Source of the DNA: an uncultured Neomegalonema sp.
GTDB lineage: Bacteria > Pseudomonadota > Alphaproteobacteria > Rhodobacterales > Rhodobacteraceae
Assembly: GCA_937911325.1 (NCBI GenBank)
Contig: CALDSD010000054.1
Coordinates: forward strand, 1 to 64,000
Direction: 5' to 3'
Length of the DNA: 64,000 nucleotides
The stretch's first letter is position 1, and the number at the start of each line of letters is the position of its first letter. This document shows positions 52,527-61,660 of the stretch, piece by piece. The position numbers and the translations under genes are program-made. Under the pieces are notes generated by a model, which ran no database searches, was not told the DNA's origin, and was given only the letters and a program-made list of their open reading frames with translations.

Positions 52527-52972
52527 TCGGCTTTCCATTGCCCTGTGTCACGGATCGCGTCAGCGACCTCGCGCGGCATGTACTGCTCGTCGTGCTTCGC
52601 CAAGATGATCTCCGCTTCGAACATCTCATCGCGCCAGTACCCTTCAGCGACCACTCCTTGTCCTTCGCGGAACAGGTCCGGCAGCACGCCTTCATAAACA
52701 ACCGCAACCGTCGTTTCATTGTCGGTGACCTGAAAGCGGATCGCCTCTTCCTGACCGCGGACGATCGAGCCCTCTTCAACGAGCCCGCCCAGCCGCAGTC
52801 GCTGGTTTGGCGGCGCTTCCCCCGCCTGAGCCTTCGCGACAAGCTCTGTCGGCGCGACGAAAAAGACGATAGAGTCCTTGAACGCGAGCCCGACAAGCAC
52901 CGCGGACAAGACCAAGGCCGCCGCGCCAAACATGATCAATTGGATCCGTTGTCTCTTACGCAGTCCCGCCAT
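52523..52972 (-). CDS. ccmE: cytochrome c maturation haem chaperone CcmE
   Basis: A 149-residue CcmE, which carries haem covalently to CcmF. A basic N-terminus and one membrane helix (IMFGAAALVLSAVLVGLAF) lead to an OB-fold. RLRLGGLVEEGSI and VVYEGVLPDLFREGQGVVAEG are typical. The haem-binding His is in AKHDEQYMPRE. The ATG at 52972 has AGGGGAG 8 bases upstream; it overlaps the end of the YihY gene by 17 bases. No ccmABCD genes are present. Confidence 0.95.
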   Translation of the reverse strand: MAGLRKRQRIQLIMFGAAALVLSAVLVGLAFKDSIVFFVAPTELVAKAQAGEAPPNQRLRLGGLVEEGSIVRGQEEAIRFQVTDNETTVAVVYEGVLPDLFREGQGVVAEGYWRDEMFEAEIILAKHDEQYMPREVADAIRDTGQWKAE

Positions 52973-54122
52973 CGACGGTCTCCCCTTGCGCGGGCGTAGG
53001 ACGCGGTTTTTCCGCGGGGCCGCCCGGGTCTTGTCCTTTGGGTCCGGCGGGCTCTGGTTCGGAACACACCCCGCCGCCACACAAATAATACCAAAAGCGC
53101 GCCAACGAGCCTTCGGGATGATCCGCAGTCAGCACCTGATAAGCAGGGTCGCCCAGCGGATCGTAGCCCTCGGGTCGGAAGGTCTGCGGGTGCGGCCAAA
53201 CCGGCTTGCCGTCCGCGTCCAGCGTCGCAATAGCGATGTTGACCTGCGCGCCGAGGAAAATAATCGCCGAGGACATGTAGAAGAACAAAAGCGTCGCGAC
53301 CACCCCGGCGAGACCACCATGTTTGCCTTCAAGTGATAGAATTGTTGAAAGAGCGATCGAAAAGCCAATCGCGCCGATCAACCAAAGCACGGCCGAAACA
53401 ATGACGCCCGGCAGAACCCGAACGCGCAAAGGGCGCGCGTCCCATGTCTCGTCCTGCGCCCAGAGATACAGGCTCCAGTTCTTGGCGTATCCCCTCGGCA
53501 GGGTCAGGTGAATGCCAACGAGCAGCACAAGAAACAAAGGCGCGCCCAACAGCGCCGGAACCAGCGCGAAGGCAATGCCCTGGCTCTCCTCGCCGTCAGC
53601 GACCCCGACAACCCCGAGACCGATGGTGGTCAGGACGATCGAGATCGTCATCAGGATGAACAGCGTCGCCATAACCGCCGCGAGAAAGAGGGTTTGGAAC
53701 CGCTTTGCAGGCAGCTTGCGCTCGTCTCGCACGTCATAGGCCTCGTTGAAGCCTTTGCGCGCGCTCTCGAACGCGTTGGATCCCGCCCAGAGCCCGACGA
53801 GACCGGAGACGATGAGCAGAAGCGTGTTGTCGCTTTTCGTGGGATCGTCCTTCGCGACGGCGTCGACGACGTTGAGGAGCACATCCGCCATGTTGTCCGG
53901 CACCAGCATGCCCTGCCGCATCGCCTCGATCATGCCCTTCAGGCTGTCGACGGAATTTGGAACCAACGCCTCTGCGGCCAGGATCAAACAAACGATGAAG
54001 GGCCCGAACGACAACAACAGTGTGAACGCGAGATGGCCCGCATAGGACAGTTGATCGTCATTATCAAAACGCCGCAGCGCTTCTTTCACGACGCCAAACG
54101 TATAGCGAATGCTCTGTGTCAT
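52956..54122 (-). CDS. YihY/BrkB family membrane protein (second in tandem)
   Basis: A 388-residue YihY/BrkB protein (PF03631) with six to seven membrane helices. Family motifs are [62 protein letters not shown] and FYMSSAIIFLGAQVN. The tail of about 80 residues is Pro/Gly-rich, including WYYLCGGGVCSEPEP. Function is uncertain; some members have been linked to stress tolerance or were misnamed RNase BN. It lies 104 bases after a paralogue in the same direction, and ccmE overlaps its end. Confidence 0.92.
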   Translation of the reverse strand: MTQSIRYTFGVVKEALRRFDNDDQLSYAGHLAFTLLLSFGPFIVCLILAAEALVPNSVDSLKGMIEAMRQGMLVPDNMADVLLNVVDAVAKDDPTKSDNTLLLIVSGLVGLWAGSNAFESARKGFNEAYDVRDERKLPAKRFQTLFLAAVMATLFILMTISIVLTTIGLGVVGVADGEESQGIAFALVPALLGAPLFLVLLVGIHLTLPRGYAKNWSLYLWAQDETWDARPLRVRVLPGVIVSAVLWLIGAIGFSIALSTILSLEGKHGGLAGVVATLLFFYMSSAIIFLGAQVNIAIATLDADGKPVWPHPQTFRPEGYDPLGDPAYQVLTADHPEGSLARFWYYLCGGGVCSEPEPAGPKGQDPGGPAEKPRPTPAQGETVDGGTA

Positions 54123-54226
54123 AACGGATCTCGGCCTTTTCGCGCGGCCCTGCGCGCCCCAGAAGCCCTAACTTGCCCTTTAACTCGGCGGGAATAAAGG
54201 CGCCAAGCGGGCGGACCGCCGCCGAT

Positions 54227-55309
54227 TTAACGCGGGATCTTCAGGATGTCCTTCACCGATGTGGTCTCCTGGTAGTCTTCGCCTTCGGGCATCTCTTCGC
54301 CTTTGACGCTCCGCTTTCGGCGCAGTTCTTCCCGGGCGATGTTGATCTGTGCGCCAAGAAACAGGATCACCGCGCTCATGTAGAAGAACAACAGCGTGAT
54401 CACGACGCCCGCCATCGCGCCGTAATTCCCCGCGAAGGACGGCGCATACCGCAGGTACATTGAGAACGCCGTCGCGCCAATGAACCAGAGGATCGTCGAG
54501 GCGATCACCCCCGGCAGCACAGAGATGCGCCAGTCTTCGCCAGCTTCAGTCCTCACCAGTAGAAATACGCCCTGTCGACGCCCCCTTGGCAGGGAGAGGT
54601 GCAAGTTCATCAGCAAGAAAACGAACATCGGAAGGCCGATGCCGTACCGCATGAAGTAAAACAGATCGAAGCCGAGCGACGTGTCGCCCTGCGCGGCGAT
54701 GAGGCCGGAGATCAAAGGCCAGAGCACGATCAGGAACGCCAGCGCGACAAAGACACAGGCGGCCAACGCCGCCAGCTGCAGGCGCTGCACACGGCGCCGC
54801 AGAAAATGCCGATCATCCTTGACGTCATAGGCGAGGTTGAACCCAATCCGCGTCGCCTCAAAAGCGTTCGATCCGGCCCATAACCCGACCATCGCTGCGA
54901 CGACGGCCAGAAAACCTGTCTTGCTTTCGATGATCGCAAACAGGATCGGTTGCAGGGTCTCGCGCACTTGCTCTGGCGTCACAGAAAACATCTGGCGCAC
55001 TATCAATGCGCTCTCTGTCTCCCCGACGAGGAAAGACCCGCTGACCACCAGCAAAACCATGAACGGAAAGAACGACAGCAGCCCGGTGTAGGCGAGATAG
55101 CCCGCCAGCGCGAAGCTGTTGTCTTCTCCGAACCGGCGCCAAGCGACGCTGATAAGCTGAACAAACCAGATCCTGGAGACGGCGGAACCGATCCGCTGCG
55201 CCCGCCATCGAGCCGCTTCGGCCTTCAACCTCAGGGACTCGGCTTTTTTCTTCAGCGTCTCGGCCCCTTGCTTCAAAGCCGCGCCCGTTTCGCGCAGACG
55301 CTCCTTCAC
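54227..55309 (-). CDS. YihY/BrkB family membrane protein (first in tandem)
   Basis: A 360-residue paralogue of the next gene, with the same core: [59 protein letters not shown] and [15 protein letters not shown]. It differs by a basic, coiled-coil N-terminus ([21 protein letters not shown]) of about 40 residues and a short polar tail. Its ATG overlaps the argC stop (ATGA), so translation is coupled to argC. The function is unknown. The pair probably came from a local duplication. Confidence 0.92.
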   Translation of the reverse strand: MKERLRETGAALKQGAETLKKKAESLRLKAEAARWRAQRIGSAVSRIWFVQLISVAWRRFGEDNSFALAGYLAYTGLLSFFPFMVLLVVSGSFLVGETESALIVRQMFSVTPEQVRETLQPILFAIIESKTGFLAVVAAMVGLWAGSNAFEATRIGFNLAYDVKDDRHFLRRRVQRLQLAALAACVFVALAFLIVLWPLISGLIAAQGDTSLGFDLFYFMRYGIGLPMFVFLLMNLHLSLPRGRRQGVFLLVRTEAGEDWRISVLPGVIASTILWFIGATAFSMYLRYAPSFAGNYGAMAGVVITLLFFYMSAVILFLGAQINIAREELRRKRSVKGEEMPEGEDYQETTSVKDILKIPR

Positions 55310-56328
55310 GGGAAAAGCGGCGCCTGCATGAGGCCCGCAGTCTCTTCCAAGCCAAGAACAAGATTAGCGTTCTGAAGCGCTTGTCCCGAGGCGCCCTTCA
55401 CCAGGTTGTCGAGCGTCGAGAAGACGATCGCCCGTCCCTCCCGGCGATCGGCGACGACGCCCAAATGACAGAAGTTCGAGCCTCGCACATGCCGGGTCGC
55501 CGGCGCGTCGCCGTAGGGCAGAACCTCCAGAAACGGCTCGCGGGCGTATCGGTCCTGCAGCGCCGCATGGATCGCTACGGCGTCGCCCTTCACATAAACC
55601 GAGGCAAGAATACCCCGGTTCTGTGGGAGCAGATGCGGCATGAACGTGCAAGCGACCGCTCTGCCCGCCGCCTTTGAAAATTCCTGCTCGAACTCAGCCG
55701 AGTGCCGATGACCCGTCAACGCATAGGGCCCGGTCCCCTCGGAGACTTCCGCATGAAGCAAGTTCTCTTTCGCCGATCGTCCGGCCCCGGAGACGCCTGT
55801 GACCAAGCTGATCACGATCTCATCCGGGTCGATCACACCGGCCTCGAGCAGCGGAAGCACGGCGTACAATCCCGTCGCCGCGTTGCAGCCGGTGCCGGCG
55901 ACCAGACGGGCGCCCTTGATCGCGTCGCGGTAAAACTCGGTCAGGCCGTAGACGGCGTCTTGCTGAAGATCGAGCGCCGAGTGCTCCCGCCCGTACCACT
56001 GCGCATAGGCGGCCGGATCGCGCAGACGAAAGTCCGCCGACAGATCGACGATCTTGAGATCGCGCGGCAAGGCGCTGACAACCTCCTGCGTGGTTGCGTG
56101 CGGCAGCGCGCAAAAGGCCAGATCCACGGACGCGAAGTCGATCTCGTCGATCTTCACCAGCTTGGGCAGGTTGAGATGCCGCAGATGTGGAAAGACCTCG
56201 GCCATCGACATGCCCGCTTTGCGGTCCGCGCTAAGGGCCGCGATCTTCATCTGCGGATGGGTCGCCAGCATGCGGACAAGCTCCGCGCCCGTGTACCCGC
56301 TGGCTCCGAGAATAGCGACGTTCGGCAT
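55306..56328 (-). CDS. argC: N-acetyl-gamma-glutamyl-phosphate reductase
   Basis: A 340-residue ArgC, the third enzyme of arginine synthesis, reducing N-acetylglutamyl phosphate with NADPH. The Rossmann loop is [12 protein letters not shown]. The catalytic Cys is in [14 protein letters not shown], and [10 protein letters not shown] and the [10 protein letters not shown] His follow. Length and all motifs match the type 1 form. AAGAGG lies upstream of the start. A 10-bp triple repeat begins 17 bases upstream. In many alphaproteobacteria argC is near rpsI-rplM; here about 5 kb separates them. Confidence 0.96.
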   Translation of the reverse strand: MPNVAILGASGYTGAELVRMLATHPQMKIAALSADRKAGMSMAEVFPHLRHLNLPKLVKIDEIDFASVDLAFCALPHATTQEVVSALPRDLKIVDLSADFRLRDPAAYAQWYGREHSALDLQQDAVYGLTEFYRDAIKGARLVAGTGCNAATGLYAVLPLLEAGVIDPDEIVISLVTGVSGAGRSAKENLLHAEVSEGTGPYALTGHRHSAEFEQEFSKAAGRAVACTFMPHLLPQNRGILASVYVKGDAVAIHAALQDRYAREPFLEVLPYGDAPATRHVRGSNFCHLGVVADRREGRAIVFSTLDNLVKGASGQALQNANLVLGLEETAGLMQAPLFP

Positions 56329-56344
56329 ACCGGCCTCTTAACCT

Positions 56345-56371
56345 GACTTTGCCGGACTTTGCCGGACTTTG
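56345..56371. repeat. 10-bp tandem repeat upstream of argC
   Basis: GACTTTGCCG occurs twice in full and once as GACTTTG, in direct tandem (56345-56371). The period equals one helical turn. It lies 17 bases upstream of the argC start, in its likely leader or promoter. Confidence 0.8.
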
Positions 56372-56591
56372 GGCCGATGTACGCGCTGCGGGACCGAGCC
56401 GCAAGAACCGGGCGGCGGGCACGGCGCGCCGAACAGTCCGTCGACCATTCGATCGACAAGAGCCATCGCGCGCGTCCATCGGATCTACCCCACACTCACG
56501 CATCGCAGTGAAAACGTAGGAATTTTTTCCTTGTTCTTATTTTGTTCCGATCGTAGGCTCCAATTGGTTTCGAAACTGAAAGGAGTTGCCC

Positions 56592-57140
56592 ATGAACGAT
56601 GAATTCCGAGGAAAATCTCTCGAGGAAGTTGTCGCAAAGGTCGCTGCACGCGCGCGCCCGAGTTTTCAATCGAAGAAGAATGATCCTTGCGACGAAATCC
56701 GCCCTGAAAGACGCAGGCTTTCAAAAGAACTGAAAGACGTAGGTCGAGATTTAGAGAAGAGCGCTGGCGACCTAGAGAAACTTCGAAGAGCTTACGAGTT
56801 GAGCCGAAACGCTGCGGTGGTTGCCGCTCTCACCACCGCCGCCGTACATCTCGCAACCGCGGCGAAAGCCGCTCGCATTGCAAGAAACGCGCTCCGGGGG
56901 AGGGCGCCATCCTGGCGGCAGGCGCTTGAAATGGTTCCGGTTGTGGGCGGCGCTCTTGGCTCCGCAATCGCCGTTCTGGAAGCTATACGCAACGCCAGAG
57001 GCATCTCCGACGAGCTCCGAAAAATAAAAGAGTTGGAGCAGCGACAAAGTTTTATTCGCGGCCTGCTTCAAGACTACCATTATCTGTCCGAGAAGTTCGG
57101 CTGCGATCGCGACCCCGACCAAGTCCACATCTTTAATTGA
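56592..57140 (+). CDS. unrecognised coiled-coil protein with two hydrophobic helices
   Basis: A 182-residue protein of no family I recognise. AGGAG lies 7 bases before the ATG. Order: a polar N-terminus; a coiled coil at about residues 40-70 (RRRLSKELKDVGRDLEKSAGDLEKLRRAYELS); an Ala-rich amphipathic helix (AAVVAALTTAAVHLATAAKAA); a Gly-rich hydrophobic segment MVPVVGGALGSAIAVLEAI; then a second coiled coil and a polar end. VPVVGG-x-GSAI resembles membrane-inserting or pre-toxin hydrophobic helices, but this is weak. Its stop overlaps a convergent gene by 8 bases. The region is AT-rich, which suggests transfer. A possible promoter TTGTTC-17-TAGGCT lies upstream. Confidence 0.7.
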   Translation: MNDEFRGKSLEEVVAKVAARARPSFQSKKNDPCDEIRPERRRLSKELKDVGRDLEKSAGDLEKLRRAYELSRNAAVVAALTTAAVHLATAAKAARIARNALRGRAPSWRQALEMVPVVGGALGSAIAVLEAIRNARGISDELRKIKELEQRQSFIRGLLQDYHYLSEKFGCDRDPDQVHIFN

Positions 57141-57918
57141 CTATCGGCCAGTCGGGAACGGCGTCGAGGCGCCGTTCCAACTTCTCTTCTACAAGCCCCT
57201 CGAAACCACAATCCCGCACGCGCTGATCCCAACGCCGAAATGTAGCCTTCCATCTCTCATGGGTCTCCGGAAGCGAAGAAGAACTGGACTCATCCGAATA
57301 GTCCATTCCGGGATACTCGCGCCGGACATACAAATTTGCTATGTATAAAGACAGGACAGGCTCTCTCCTAAAACTATATTCACAGCGAACGTAGCGATCA
57401 AAACTCATTTCAAACATTAACTTATAGTAACCTAAAGCAATATCGTAAGATACTATCAAAAAATCAAACACAAAGAACTCGTCATCCAAATTGTACCAAA
57501 TATTTTCACGATTATACGCTGCCTCTAGTAAACGAGGTTCAAGGTCGATCTCGTGAATTAATTTCGCCGAAAAAACATGGGACAGCCAATCTGAAATAAA
57601 AACGGGATCGATCCGATAACGATTGTGGCTGCCTATTTGGCTACGGTCGACAAAGCACTGGTCGATATCCAATTCACCCAAGTTACTTAGCACCGACAAA
57701 ACCGCCTCCGGCGTGGTCGGCTCACCCTCAAGCATTAGCACTTGTGAATTCAAGTAAACATCGCAATAACCTCGGGACATAATCACAGAAGGGGCGCCAA
57801 TATGATTGAGAGGACCCAGACTCATAACAACTGGTGACTGATAAAACATGACATAATGAATATAGATGAAAGAAAACCAACCCAAAATCTTGAGAAGGAT
57901 GGTCAAAGCATCGCGCAT
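57133..57918 (-). CDS. unrecognised membrane-anchored protein, AT-rich gene
   Basis: A 261-residue protein of unknown family. The ATG at 57918 has AGGGA 8 bases upstream. One hydrophobic helix at about residues 5-25 (ILLKILGWFSFIYIHYVMF) could anchor it or act as a signal; the rest is polar and aromatic, with many Tyr (YVRCEYSFRREP, SLYIANLYVRREYPGMDY). Base composition in the middle is far below the window average, with codons such as ATA, AAA and TTA that neighbours avoid. It faces the preceding gene tail to tail, overlapping by 8 bases. No homology is visible; a transfer origin is likely. Confidence 0.65.
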   Translation of the reverse strand: MRDALTILLKILGWFSFIYIHYVMFYQSPVVMSLGPLNHIGAPSVIMSRGYCDVYLNSQVLMLEGEPTTPEAVLSVLSNLGELDIDQCFVDRSQIGSHNRYRIDPVFISDWLSHVFSAKLIHEIDLEPRLLEAAYNRENIWYNLDDEFFVFDFLIVSYDIALGYYKLMFEMSFDRYVRCEYSFRREPVLSLYIANLYVRREYPGMDYSDESSSSSLPETHERWKATFRRWDQRVRDCGFEGLVEEKLERRLDAVPDWPIVN

Positions 57919-58003
57919 CACCTGTCCCTATCATTGGCGGAATCGCCAAAAAATAGTGATAATTCCACAGGAACAAGTCAAGAACATCCGCGATTGGCGG
58001 GCG

Positions 58004-58831
58004 TCACGCCGCCTCGAACCTCAACGGTTGGCGATAGAATAAGGTCGCCAGCTCTCCGAACATCACCGGATCACCGGTGGTCAGACATCGGAGCTCGCCT
58101 TGGGTGTCTTCAAATTCCGGGTGACGCTCCAGATAGCGCGCAAGCGAGGCCGCTGCGATATCCGGTTGGGAAAGCAGCTCCGTTTCCGCAGGCAAGCACG
58201 CCCGGAAGTCGTCAAACGCCAGCGGGTAATGCGTGCATCCCAAAACCGCGGCGTCAGGCGTTTCGGAAGATCGGCCGAGCGCGCGCGCGCAAGCCGCCGT
58301 CACCGAGGCGCGCGCCGCGGCGTGATCACCTCGCTCCAACGCTGAGACCAGCTCTGGCGCTGGCTCCGAAATGGCTTCGGCGTCGTGAAGCCGTTTATGC
58401 AGCTCTTCCTGAAACGCGCCTGACGCGACTGTCGCCGGCGTCGCAAAAAACAGGATCCGTCGACGCCCCGCAGGCGCCTGTCCTTTGCTCTGTGGCGTTC
58501 GCACCCAACGCGCGCCGCTGAGCGCTTCGATCATTGGCACGAACACGCCCAGCACCCGACGTTTCTGGGAGCGCGGAAGGCTGTCCTGCAAATCGCGCAG
58601 CGCCAGGGCCGAGGCAGTGTTGCAGGCGAGGATAACGAGGTCGCATCCCTGCTCGAACATCCGCTCAACCGCCGCTCGGGTCAGGCGCTGAACCTCCTCG
58701 CGCGACTTGTCGCCGTAAGGCGCGTTGGCGGTGTCGCCATAATAGAGAAAGGACTGGTTCGGCATCGCACGTCGCAGGACGCGGAGGATCGTCAGGCCGC
58801 CAAGACCACTATCAAAAACACCAATGGGCAT
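58004..58831 (-). CDS. murI: glutamate racemase
   Basis: A 275-residue MurI, which makes D-glutamate for peptidoglycan. It opens PIGVFDSGLGGLTILR, has YYGDTANAPYGDKS and the two catalytic Cys residues in LACNTASALA and LGCTHYPL, with the final His in the latter. AGAGGCAG precedes the start. The tail has a His-Pro-Glu rich stretch. It is the first normal-GC gene after the AT-rich island, with 86 bases between. Confidence 0.95.
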   Translation of the reverse strand: MPIGVFDSGLGGLTILRVLRRAMPNQSFLYYGDTANAPYGDKSREEVQRLTRAAVERMFEQGCDLVILACNTASALALRDLQDSLPRSQKRRVLGVFVPMIEALSGARWVRTPQSKGQAPAGRRRILFFATPATVASGAFQEELHKRLHDAEAISEPAPELVSALERGDHAAARASVTAACARALGRSSETPDAAVLGCTHYPLAFDDFRACLPAETELLSQPDIAAASLARYLERHPEFEDTQGELRCLTTGDPVMFGELATLFYRQPLRFEAA

Positions 58832-58895
58832 GTCTGCCTCTTACGCCGGGCATGCGGACAACAAAAGGCTCAATGGCGCGCCTGCGTCGAAGCGA

Positions 58896-59825
58896 CTAAT
58901 CCCACTGCTTGCCAATTGGCGCCTTGCCCATCGGCGTCGGGCTCAGGCTGTAGACGTGATCACGCAAGAAGCCCATCAACCCTTTCGCATCGCCCTTGAA
59001 ACCCGAGATCACCTCCGGATCGATCGGCTCGCCGATCATGACCTTGACCGGCTCGCCGACGCGATTGTCGAACTCGTTGATCAAAAGCGCCAACCGCAAA
59101 GTATCGGAGAGATGGCTGGCCACTTGAAAGATCCGACTGTTCTGGCCCACGAAGAACATCGGCACCACCTGCGCTCCGGACGACTGGATCAGCTTAGCTG
59201 TGAACGTCTTCCACTCCGGGTCGAAGGCGCGGCGCTCGAACATCTTCGCCGGGGTCGCCACTGCGCCGCCCGGGAACACGCCGATGCATCCGCCGTCCTT
59301 TAGATACCGCAGCGCCGTCTTGCGCGTATCGAGATTGAGCTTCAGCGCTTCGCGCGTTTCCGCGAAATCGATGGGCAGGATGTGCGGCTCAACTTCCGGC
59401 GCTTTCACAAACACCGAATTCGCAAGGATCTTAAAGTCGCCTCGTGTTTCGGACATGATGTGCCCAAAGGTGAGGCCGTCGAGAATTCCAAAAGGATGGT
59501 TTGCGACGCAGACGAGCGGGCCAGACCGAGGAATATTGTCGAGACCTTTTCCAGGGGTGTCGAGCGACAGCTTGTACCGGCTGTACATCACCTCCCAAAA
59601 GCTGCGGCCCTCGGTCATTTCACGCTGGTAATCCAGCGCCATGCGGATCAGCCGCGGCCGGCCGGTGAGGTTCTCGATGCCTTTTATCAGCGTCCGTCCA
59701 GCGCGGGACTTGGCGCCCATGGCGTAGCTGATTTCTTCGGGGCTTTGCGGCCCCTCGAACGCTGAACCGCCCGAGTGCGTTTTTGTCGTCTTAAGACCGT
59801 CAGATTGCGGTGACGGATGGCGCAT
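58896..59825 (-). CDS. lysophospholipid acyltransferase family protein (OlsA/PlsC-like)
   Basis: A 309-residue acyltransferase of the LPLAT superfamily. The acyl-site motif is VANHPFGILDGLTFG and the glycerophosphate loop is CIGVFPGGAVATPAK, with the PPxFFVGQNSR-like segment PMFFVGQNSR and IGEPIDPE near the end. This pattern fits the group that includes ornithine-lipid synthesis O-acyltransferases. It has a polar N-terminal 60 residues and no signal. GAGG precedes the ATG. The region upstream is the decayed stretch. Confidence 0.88.
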   Translation of the reverse strand: MRHPSPQSDGLKTTKTHSGGSAFEGPQSPEEISYAMGAKSRAGRTLIKGIENLTGRPRLIRMALDYQREMTEGRSFWEVMYSRYKLSLDTPGKGLDNIPRSGPLVCVANHPFGILDGLTFGHIMSETRGDFKILANSVFVKAPEVEPHILPIDFAETREALKLNLDTRKTALRYLKDGGCIGVFPGGAVATPAKMFERRAFDPEWKTFTAKLIQSSGAQVVPMFFVGQNSRIFQVASHLSDTLRLALLINEFDNRVGEPVKVMIGEPIDPEVISGFKGDAKGLMGFLRDHVYSLSPTPMGKAPIGKQWD

Positions 59826-60094
59826 GCGTTTCCTCGTTTCGCCGCCTTCTGTCGGACGGCGCCCCTCTCAACTCCGCCGGAAAGCTCCGGCGCGTTCGCG
59901 ACCGTAAACGATACGATCCAAATCGGATATCGGTTCGGAGAGGACGGGTCAAACAGGAACGCGCTTTCTGCATGTCTTCGCACACACTCGAAACCGCATG
60001 ACAAGACAGGCGCGAACGCCGCCCGACCGTTGCCGCCCATCACCGTTCCGCGAACTCTTGGGCAGGCGGCCAACGCTCTCGCCATAAGCGGCTC

Positions 60095-60292
60095 TCAGCA
60101 GTGCGCCTCCTCCAACAGCCACTGAACAAAGGATGAGCGCGCATGTCGATTTGGCGGATCATTGTCGAGGTGAACAACCCAGAACCCGATCGCGTCCTCT
60201 CTCGCAACGGGGCGCACCGCGATACAGCGACCGGAGACGACGTCTTCTTGCGCAATCAGTTTTGGAACGACAAAGCAATCATGTTGATCCAC
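60095..60292 (-). pseudogene. C-terminal remnant of a LysR-type regulator
   Basis: About 65 residues on the minus strand resemble the end of a LysR effector domain: VPKLIAQEDVVSGRCIAV, then FWVVHLDNDPP and SSFVQWLLEEAH, matching the usual 'P-x-x-L-x-x-D-L-x-S-G-R-L', 'Y/F-W-L-V' and 'F-x-x-W-L-x-x-E' features. The upstream DNA in this or nearby frames shows no helix-turn-helix, and no start with a ribosome site is present. It looks like a 5'-truncated gene. Confidence 0.45.
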
Positions 60293-60542
60293 ATCGTGGC
60301 CTTGGGAGCCATGCTTGCCGGAACGATGTCGGCGTGACCTTCATCGCTCCGTTTCAGACTGCCGTCGCCTGCGTACGCCCCCTCTGGCTACGGGCGCACA
60401 CCATCGAAGACGCTTGATCCACAAGAGCGGCGCTGTCCCCTATCGGAAGCGCCCGGTCGAGCGCCGGCGATCCTTCCATCGCTCGTCGAACCGCCTCGCG
60501 AGCCCGCAGTACATGCCGCTGGTTACGCAAACCGGCCGGGCT

Positions 60543-61113
60543 TCAATCCAGCGAGAACTGGCCAAGCAGTCCGAACCGATCGGCCAAAGAGCGGATCGTT
60601 TCTTGCTCGCTTTCTGTGTAGGTTATGCCGCTTGCGCGCTGCTCACTGTGTCGGAGGGTCTCTGGCTGACCAGGCCACATGACGGCGTCAAACCCGGGAC
60701 GAGGTCGGCAACCCTCGATCTTGTCTTTGATTTCCTTCGCCGCGACATCGTAGGTCGGTCGGTCGGCGAGGAATGCGAGATCAATGATCACCATGATCCA
60801 GTTGAGCTCATGCGGGGGGCCCAACGCTGCTCTCGCCATCAGCTCGGCGACAACCGCCAGGGCGCCGCCTTTCGAACCTGCGGACGGCAACATCGCCCCG
60901 CCATCATAAAAGGCTTCGGCGTCAGTGGCGTCATTGCCATGTCGATCGACGATCCAGCCGTCAGGGACGGGCGTCTTGTTGGTTCGATGAACCAGCATCT
61001 TTCCCTGCGCCGTCGCCGCCGTCGCGAAGTCGGCGCTTGCGACTTCGCCGTCACCGATTGGGACGCCAATCGCATAGGGATTGGTGTCGTAGATCCCTTC
61101 GGCTCCGCAAACA
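60543..61113 (-). pseudogene. C-terminal remnant of an Ldh_2 family malate/L-lactate dehydrogenase
   Basis: An intact frame of about 185 codons matches the second half of Ldh_2 dehydrogenases (PF02615): DTNPYAIGVPIGDGEVASAD, then TPVPDGWIVDRHGN, GAMLPSAGSKGGALAVVAELM, and the late GPPHELNWIMVIID. The family is near 340 residues, so the N-terminal half with the catalytic His is gone. The homology begins near 61100-61113 and meets the GntR remnant on the other strand. A GTG or Met at 60998 has no ribosome site. The tail looks undamaged, so the loss is recent or the piece is still constrained. Confidence 0.7.
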
Positions 61114-61507
61114 ACTCGAGACGATCGCCGTAGCGGAGGCGACGGAGCACATCGACAAAGCGACGATCCGGCGGCTCGAAGAGCTCAACGCCGAGATCGC
61201 GTTTCTGGGTGGCGGCGAACAACTCAGCCGCATCAATGAACTCGACCGGGAGTTTCACCATCTGGTTTTTGCCGCCGCGCAGGACGAACCGCGGCTGGCG
61301 TCCATCGAGTTCACACGAAACGCCTTCGCGTTCTATGCGCTTTGGCGCGACAGCGCCCGCGTGGCTGCGTCGGTCAAAGAGCACAACGCCATTCTTCGCG
61401 CCCTCGACAAACGGGATGCAGACGCCGCGGCCAAGGCGCACGGACGGCATTTGGACAGCGGTCTAAAGGCGGCTCTTCGGACTTTGAAGACCAAGGCCAT
61501 GAGCTGA
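61100..61507 (+). pseudogene. FCD-domain remnant of a GntR-type regulator
   Basis: About 135 residues match the FCD effector domain (PF07729) of FadR-type GntR regulators: LRKQLETIAVAEATEHIDKATIRRLEEL, then INELDREFHHLVFAAA with the metal-site Asp and His, and SVKEHNAILRALDKRDADAAAKAH with the later His residues. The N-terminal winged helix is missing; the sequence upstream of the junction is the Ldh_2 remnant read in reverse. Frames that extend it give unrelated residues. It cannot bind DNA as a GntR protein. Confidence 0.7.
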
Positions 61508-61590
61508 CGCTTCGACACTCGGTCAGCGGCAGGCATCCGCCGCGGCTTGGACCGCGTCCGGCGCCGCACAGCACTTGAACGAGCGCATCC

Positions 61591-61630
61591 AAAAAAAGTA
61601 CGGCGCTCCCGCAGAACGGAACCGCCGTAC
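61591..61630 (-). terminator. Rho-independent terminator of rpsI
   Basis: In the minus direction GTACGGCG pairs with CGCCGTAC (8 bp) around a 17-base loop, followed at once by seven Ts. It lies 31 bases after the rpsI stop and ends the rplM-rpsI transcript. Confidence 0.9.
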
Positions 61631-61660
61631 AAATTGGTGATTTTCCGGTGATCTTGTCGC

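Larger units (their letters stand above)
59826..61590. other. decayed gene region
   Basis: Between the acyltransferase and the rpsI terminator there is no complete gene, only three protein remnants described separately. 59826-60094 shows nothing I can assign. 60293-60542 has minus-strand coding-like sequence (a frame containing ALDRALPIGDSAALV) interrupted by stops; I cannot name it. 61508-61590 is empty apart from the approach to the terminator. Confidence 0.6.

Noticed and set aside
60143-60337. 64-residue plus-strand frame with a hydrophobic end
   Set aside because: It lies opposite the LysR remnant, has no ribosome site and no known family; its hydrophobic end is probably chance.
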